A DNA stretch of 29,835 bases from a virus. Both the position numbers and the translations under genes were made by a program. Shown here piece after piece: positions 26,161 through 29,835 of the stretch (position 1 is the first letter of the stretch; each line of letters starts with the position of its first letter). Location of the stretch: the IMG/VR virus record IMGVR_UViG_3300021364_000120, positions 1 to 29,835 of that record, one strand, 5' to 3'. Below the pieces are notes generated by a model. It made no database searches. It saw only the letters and a program-made list of their open reading frames with translations, and was not told the DNA's origin.

Positions 26161-28718
26161 TATACTATTCCCCCTTCATCATAGCCACCGGAATCTGCAA
26201 CTAGTGTTTCGTTAGGATCTCTAATCCAATCTGGATCATATTCTCCATTAGTTAAACGCTTATTAGCAAGATAACCTTGGTCTTTAGGATATCCTAATTC
26301 ATAACCGCCTTCGGTACCTGCTATTGCAAATCTAAAGTTACCAAGTGTACCTCGGCCAAAATCTCTATAACGCTCTTTGAGATATGCGGCCGCTACTTTA
26401 CAAGCAACCCCTAAGTCACTTAATTGTAACGTTGGATCATCGACAATGGTTACCCCAAATGGATTATAATCTGAAATCAAACCTTCATCAATTAGTCCTG
26501 CAAGTTTACCATAACGTTGATGATTTGCTTTACCTGTTAGCTGTATCAATCCTCTACCAATAAATTTGGCGCCATCACCGTCAGTAGTATTACCTAAATT
26601 TCTACCAATTTGGAATTGATTGCCGTAAACATATTCAAAGAATTGCGCTTTATCTGCTTTAAGTTCTGTCAAGGCCGCATCGCTTAATTGTCTTGTACTA
26701 CTGAAAATACTTCTTATTCTGTCGTTAGCGGTACCGCTATATCCTCTTTCAGTTGAAAGAGCTAGACCTGATTCTGTTTCAGCACAAGCAATAGCCGCGT
26801 ATACTTCGTCTGTACTAAATCCTTCTGCAAATAATGCATCTGCAAACGCTCTTGATACTTCTTGTTTACTTGCTTCAACTGCTGGTGGATCTGGTGGAAT
26901 ATTAGCCGCGCCTACAGGATTAAATCCTGCGCTTCCAGCGCCTACTTGTCCTGAAGTGTTATAACTGTTAGGCTGAGCTCCTGGTGCTGTTACACTTCCA
27001 GATGGTCCTCTTACAAATGTATCTGGGGTGCTAGGTGGGTAAGTTTCAGGTTGTGTATTTCCTGCTCTTGTATTTTCTGGAGCGTATTTTAATGGATCGA
27101 AATTTTCATGTTCAAACCACGGTTCGTGTTGTGGACGTCTTGATGTTCCTAAAGCTCTTTCTGGAGGAGTTGGATCTACGATAGCAGGTGCGGCTGGTAT
27201 AGTTGCTCCGCTTGGTGCAGGCGGTTCTGCGCCTTGAATATCAATATTAGCATCAGATTTCATTATCAGATTACCGACTGCTTTTATACCTATTACATTT
27301 CCTGCGGCAATTTTTGTTGCAAGTCCGCTTTTTAAATTAGTTTCTGCAATACTTTCGATCTTTGTATTTCCTAATGCTTTAGATTCAATATCTCCATCTG
27401 ATGTAATCCTTACACTGCCACATCCTTCAATACCTACGCTTGTTGTACTTCCTAATGCAAGATTTGCTCCTGCTAATACACTACCTTCAGCATTTGTTAC
27501 TATACTTAAATTACCTTGAGAATAGGCAACTAATTCTGCATTTGCATTTAAACTAACACTTTTAGCTGTGTTAACACTAAAATTTGAACCTGCTATAAAA
27601 CTTGTACTATCAATACTTTGACTGCGTACTTGTTGACCAACAATGTTTACATTTTCTCCTGCTGTTAAATTTATATCTCTATCTGCTGTAAAATTAAAAT
27701 CTTGTTGTGAATGTATACTAACACTATCTGCAGAAAAAATATCAATTTTACCATTAGATGATAATTCAATCCATGCTGTTCCTCTACCATTTGCAATGTA
27801 GATTAAATCTTCGGAATTGTGCATTAATATTTGGTGACCTGTTCTAGTACGCAATCTTATCAAATCGTTAGCAGGCAAAGTTTGATCACCGCCGGTTTCA
27901 TTTGCTTCTTTGTTTACATACTCCATCGGAGTATCTTTTGCAGATCCTCTTCTAATTAATCTGTGATCTCCGTCATCCATTACAAAACTTGATCCACCTA
28001 GTCTACTTCTATAATATGCTACAGATTGTGCAGACGGTCCATATGAACCTCTAGGTGCTCCTTCTCGTTTATCAAGAGGTCCTGGAGTACTCCAACCAAA
28101 AACATTACTCGGAACTTCTCTTCTTGCTCCTGAAGTTGTAACACCTCTTATATCGTCTTCAATTAATCCACTGCTTAATAATTGATTAACTGAATCAATG
28201 TTTATAGGTTTAACAAATGTAGAAGGGTTTGATCCTGTTTGATTTAATTTTTTATTATATTCTCCTACAGGTAACTTTTTACCTTTTAACTCATCTGGAG
28301 TTGAATTACTTGTTAATGTAGTTGAAGGATTTCCTGGAATCATAAAATTCATAAATTCATCTTGAATACATCCTATCCAGTATGCTTGGTTAATTTGATT
28401 TTCTGCAAAAATTACAAGCACTTTTGTACCAGGATCAGGTGGCACTGCCCAAAATCCGTAGCTTTGTTGTGTAGACCTATAATCGTCATTCTGTGTATTA
28501 CTTGTTACATCGTTTACACCATAAAAAGGCATTAAGTAACGAGCTGTAATAACTTGTCCTTCTGCATTAGAGTCATTGCCGCTTACACTATTGGTTTGTA
28601 ATTCTACACGCAAATCTCCTGAATGTCTAGGATCAACATGACTAATAACCTTAGCCACATACGGGCCAGGATAGTCTAGCGTATTATTTGCAAATGGGGT
28701 TCTTCTTTCAATAGCCAT
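26160..28718 (-). CDS. 5: Baseplate hub/spike protein gp5-like with C-terminal GH19-like glycosidase
   Basis: The 852-residue protein has four regions. Residues 10-130 resemble the gp5 OB-fold (YPGPYVAKVISHVDPRHSGD; YGFWAVPPDPGTKVLVIFAE; YWIGCIQDEFMN). Residues 286-495 are a VgrG/gp5-type beta-helix with short strand repeats (RTRTGHQILMHNSED, then TADRDINLTAGENVNIVG). Residues 498-618 are a Pro/Gly/Ser-rich linker. Residues 619-800 look like a GH19/chitinase-type lysozyme: candidate acids Glu647 and Glu649 in AIACAETESGL, and FIGRGLIQLTGKANHQRYG at 719-737. In T4 gp5 the lysozyme domain lies between OB-fold and helix and is of a different family. The protein presumably trimerises, forms the membrane-puncturing needle and digests the wall. 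It overlaps both neighbours in TAATG. Confidence 0.92.
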   Translation of the reverse strand: MAIERRTPFANNTLDYPGPYVAKVISHVDPRHSGDLRVELQTNSVSGNDSNAEGQVITARYLMPFYGVNDVTSNTQNDDYRSTQQSYGFWAVPPDPGTKVLVIFAENQINQAYWIGCIQDEFMNFMIPGNPSTTLTSNSTPDELKGKKLPVGEYNKKLNQTGSNPSTFVKPINIDSVNQLLSSGLIEDDIRGVTTSGARREVPSNVFGWSTPGPLDKREGAPRGSYGPSAQSVAYYRSRLGGSSFVMDDGDHRLIRRGSAKDTPMEYVNKEANETGGDQTLPANDLIRLRTRTGHQILMHNSEDLIYIANGRGTAWIELSSNGKIDIFSADSVSIHSQQDFNFTADRDINLTAGENVNIVGQQVRSQSIDSTSFIAGSNFSVNTAKSVSLNANAELVAYSQGNLSIVTNAEGSVLAGANLALGSTTSVGIEGCGSVRITSDGDIESKALGNTKIESIAETNLKSGLATKIAAGNVIGIKAVGNLIMKSDANIDIQGAEPPAPSGATIPAAPAIVDPTPPERALGTSRRPQHEPWFEHENFDPLKYAPENTRAGNTQPETYPPSTPDTFVRGPSGSVTAPGAQPNSYNTSGQVGAGSAGFNPVGAANIPPDPPAVEASKQEVSRAFADALFAEGFSTDEVYAAIACAETESGLALSTERGYSGTANDRIRSIFSSTRQLSDAALTELKADKAQFFEYVYGNQFQIGRNLGNTTDGDGAKFIGRGLIQLTGKANHQRYGKLAGLIDEGLISDYNPFGVTIVDDPTLQLSDLGVACKVAAAYLKERYRDFGRGTLGNFRFAIAGTEGGYELGYPKDQGYLANKRLTNGEYDPDWIRDPNETLVADSGGYDEGGIV

Positions 28719-29835
28719 TAGAGTTGATCATTACCTCCAAAGTCACCGAACTCTGCTCTTGTTTGTTCGCCTCTTAATCTAGCTCGGTATAATTCTTTAT
28801 CTCTTGTACTTGCGGCATCTAATTCACCAGCTGTAATGTTACCATCTAGATCTGCATCAATTCGCAATGTAGCCGCTATTTGTTCTGGTGTGTATCCTGC
28901 TTCTTCTAGTTCTGCTCTGCGTCTTTCTAAACGTCTTTGTCTACGCATAGTCTGTTGAGTTTCATCTGTTGCTACGTCATTTAGTCTTTGATTAGGACGT
29001 CTCAATAGATTTAGTTCTTGCATAAACTGTCCTCCACTAAAACTAGAAGTTAAAGTTTGCACCCTATACAACCCACTAAAACTATCAACCAACACATTAT
29101 CACCAAAGTCATACATTCCGTTATCTCTTATATCTATAGGAGTTCTAAAATTTAGTTTAATGTCAACTTGTCCTGATTGATAATCCATAGTTGTGTCAGC
29201 TGTTAAATTTATATTATTGCCTTCTCGAGCAGTATAATTTCCCATACCACTGTCGGCTAGATAATAAGGATCTCCCCAAATCTTCATTGTTGTACTAACT
29301 AAATCTACATTAGAATTTATCAATGCATCATTAAATTGTCTAGCTAGTTGGATTTTAGCGGTTTCACTAACTGCTCCGCCTGTAATAGAAGAGTCAGGTA
29401 TTTCTATTCTTATTGTGCCTCCATCACCTTGTGTATTTGCAGGCGCTTCATCTAGTTCTAATTCTGTTCCTGCTTCTTCAGATGCGGCTAAACTAGCTTG
29501 TGATCCTAATCCAATACTGTCTTGGTTTCTGTTTGCTGTAGGCGATATTGCTTGGAAAAATGCATTTTTAAATTCTAGATTAAAATCAATTACATCTACA
29601 TTTTTTCCGGTGTACATGTAATGGTATTCACGAGCTATGTTACGTTCTATATTTTCATATCCTCCCACAGGAGCATTTGGTGGAGCAAAAATACTTTTGT
29701 GAGCTTTCCACGGAATTAAACGGAACACTAACACCTTAGGAGGTCTACCAGTTCTTCCTTCTTGCTCTGAATTGTTAACATTATAAATGTTTGCTTCAAT
29801 TCTGAACCAGTTTACAAATCCTAAAGAATCAGCAG
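28718..29835 (-). CDS. Hub-associated structural protein, C-terminal part, with an EF-hand loop (5' end outside the window)
   Basis: The frame is open to the window edge. The GTG at 29734 is internal, because 33 further codons upstream read as good protein (ADSLGFVNWFRIEANIYNV near the edge). Conserved-looking parts are VFRLIPWKAHKSIFAPP, TTMKIWGDPYYLADSGMGNY, MDYQSGQVDIKLNFRTPIDI and SGLYRVQTLTSSFSGGQFMQ. These suit a baseplate hub protein of the gp27 or late-control-D kind, and the gene is directly before gp5 as a hub partner would be, but I am not certain of the family. The C-terminal 80 residues are Arg/Glu-rich, probably helical, and contain a canonical EF-hand calcium loop DADLDGNITAGE (28858-28823). 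Confidence 0.7.
   Translation of the reverse strand, partial: ADSLGFVNWFRIEANIYNVNNSEQEGRTGRPPKVLVFRLIPWKAHKSIFAPPNAPVGGYENIERNIAREYHYMYTGKNVDVIDFNLEFKNAFFQAISPTANRNQDSIGLGSQASLAASEEAGTELELDEAPANTQGDGGTIRIEIPDSSITGGAVSETAKIQLARQFNDALINSNVDLVSTTMKIWGDPYYLADSGMGNYTAREGNNINLTADTTMDYQSGQVDIKLNFRTPIDIRDNGMYDFGDNVLVDSFSGLYRVQTLTSSFSGGQFMQELNLLRRPNQRLNDVATDETQQTMRRQRRLERRRAELEEAGYTPEQIAATLRIDADLDGNITAGELDAASTRDKELYRARLRGEQTRAEFGDFGGNDQL

Noticed and set aside
29732-29734. GTG at 29734 as start of the hub-associated protein
   Set aside because: The frame continues upstream to the window edge with well-formed protein (NWFRIEANIYNV and onward), so the real start is outside the window.
1-29835. tRNA genes, CRISPR arrays, insertion sequences, attachment sites or a rho-independent terminator
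   Set aside because: The window is almost wholly coding with gaps of at most a few tens of bases. I saw no cloverleaf, regular direct repeats with spacers, transposase or GC-rich hairpin followed by a T run.

Overview
The window is a tail and baseplate module from the late region of a T4-like myovirus (class Caudoviricetes). All supported genes lie on the minus strand, so transcription runs from position 29835 towards 1. Coding is almost gap-free. The DNA is AT-rich, genes overlap by one base or are separated by a few tens of bases, and T4-type late-promoter motifs (TATAAATA or NATAAATA) sit at several junctions. The baseplate proteins are much longer than those of coliphage T4. I infer a marine T4-like phage of the cyanophage or pelagiphage kind. 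No host-derived auxiliary gene or tRNA is present, so the host cannot be fixed from this window.

Layout in transcription order. (1) 29835-28718: 3' part of a hub-associated structural protein ending in an EF-hand loop. (2) 28718-26160: gp5-like hub/spike protein with OB-fold, beta-helix and a C-terminal GH19-like glycosidase. (3) 26160-25393: CHAP/TIGR02594-type peptidoglycan hydrolase. (4) 25393-25130: PAAR spike tip (gp5.4-like). (5) 25121-24675: gp25-like wedge/sheath initiator. (6) 24627-21166: very large gp6-like wedge protein. (7) 21166-19262 continuing in the -1 frame to 6231: an apparently split giant structural gene. (8) 6208-5597: about 200-residue virion protein. (9) 5597-3576, 3576-1783 and 1749-277: three tail-fibre-like proteins sharing an N-terminal module but with different C-termini. 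(10) 237-1: start of another small structural protein running off the window.

Together the genes build the cell-puncturing device (hub, spike, PAAR tip and two different wall hydrolases), the wedges that hold it, and a set of peripheral adhesins.

The most notable observation is that the 634-codon gene (21166-19262) and the 4112-codon frame (18569-6231) look like one gene. The second frame is open for 232 codons upstream of its first start codon, right up to the stop of the first. It has no start codon in that stretch and no ribosome-binding site at 18569. The two frames are joined by a T-TTT-TAA sequence where a -1 slip gives a polypeptide of about 4978 residues. Whether this is programmed frameshifting, a real mutation or a one-base homopolymer error cannot be decided from one sequence. 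The giant product carries a ligand-less cupredoxin-like module, four CBM5/12-like repeats, FG-GAP-like blades and tandem beta repeats, which suggests a very large surface adhesin or baseplate skirt.
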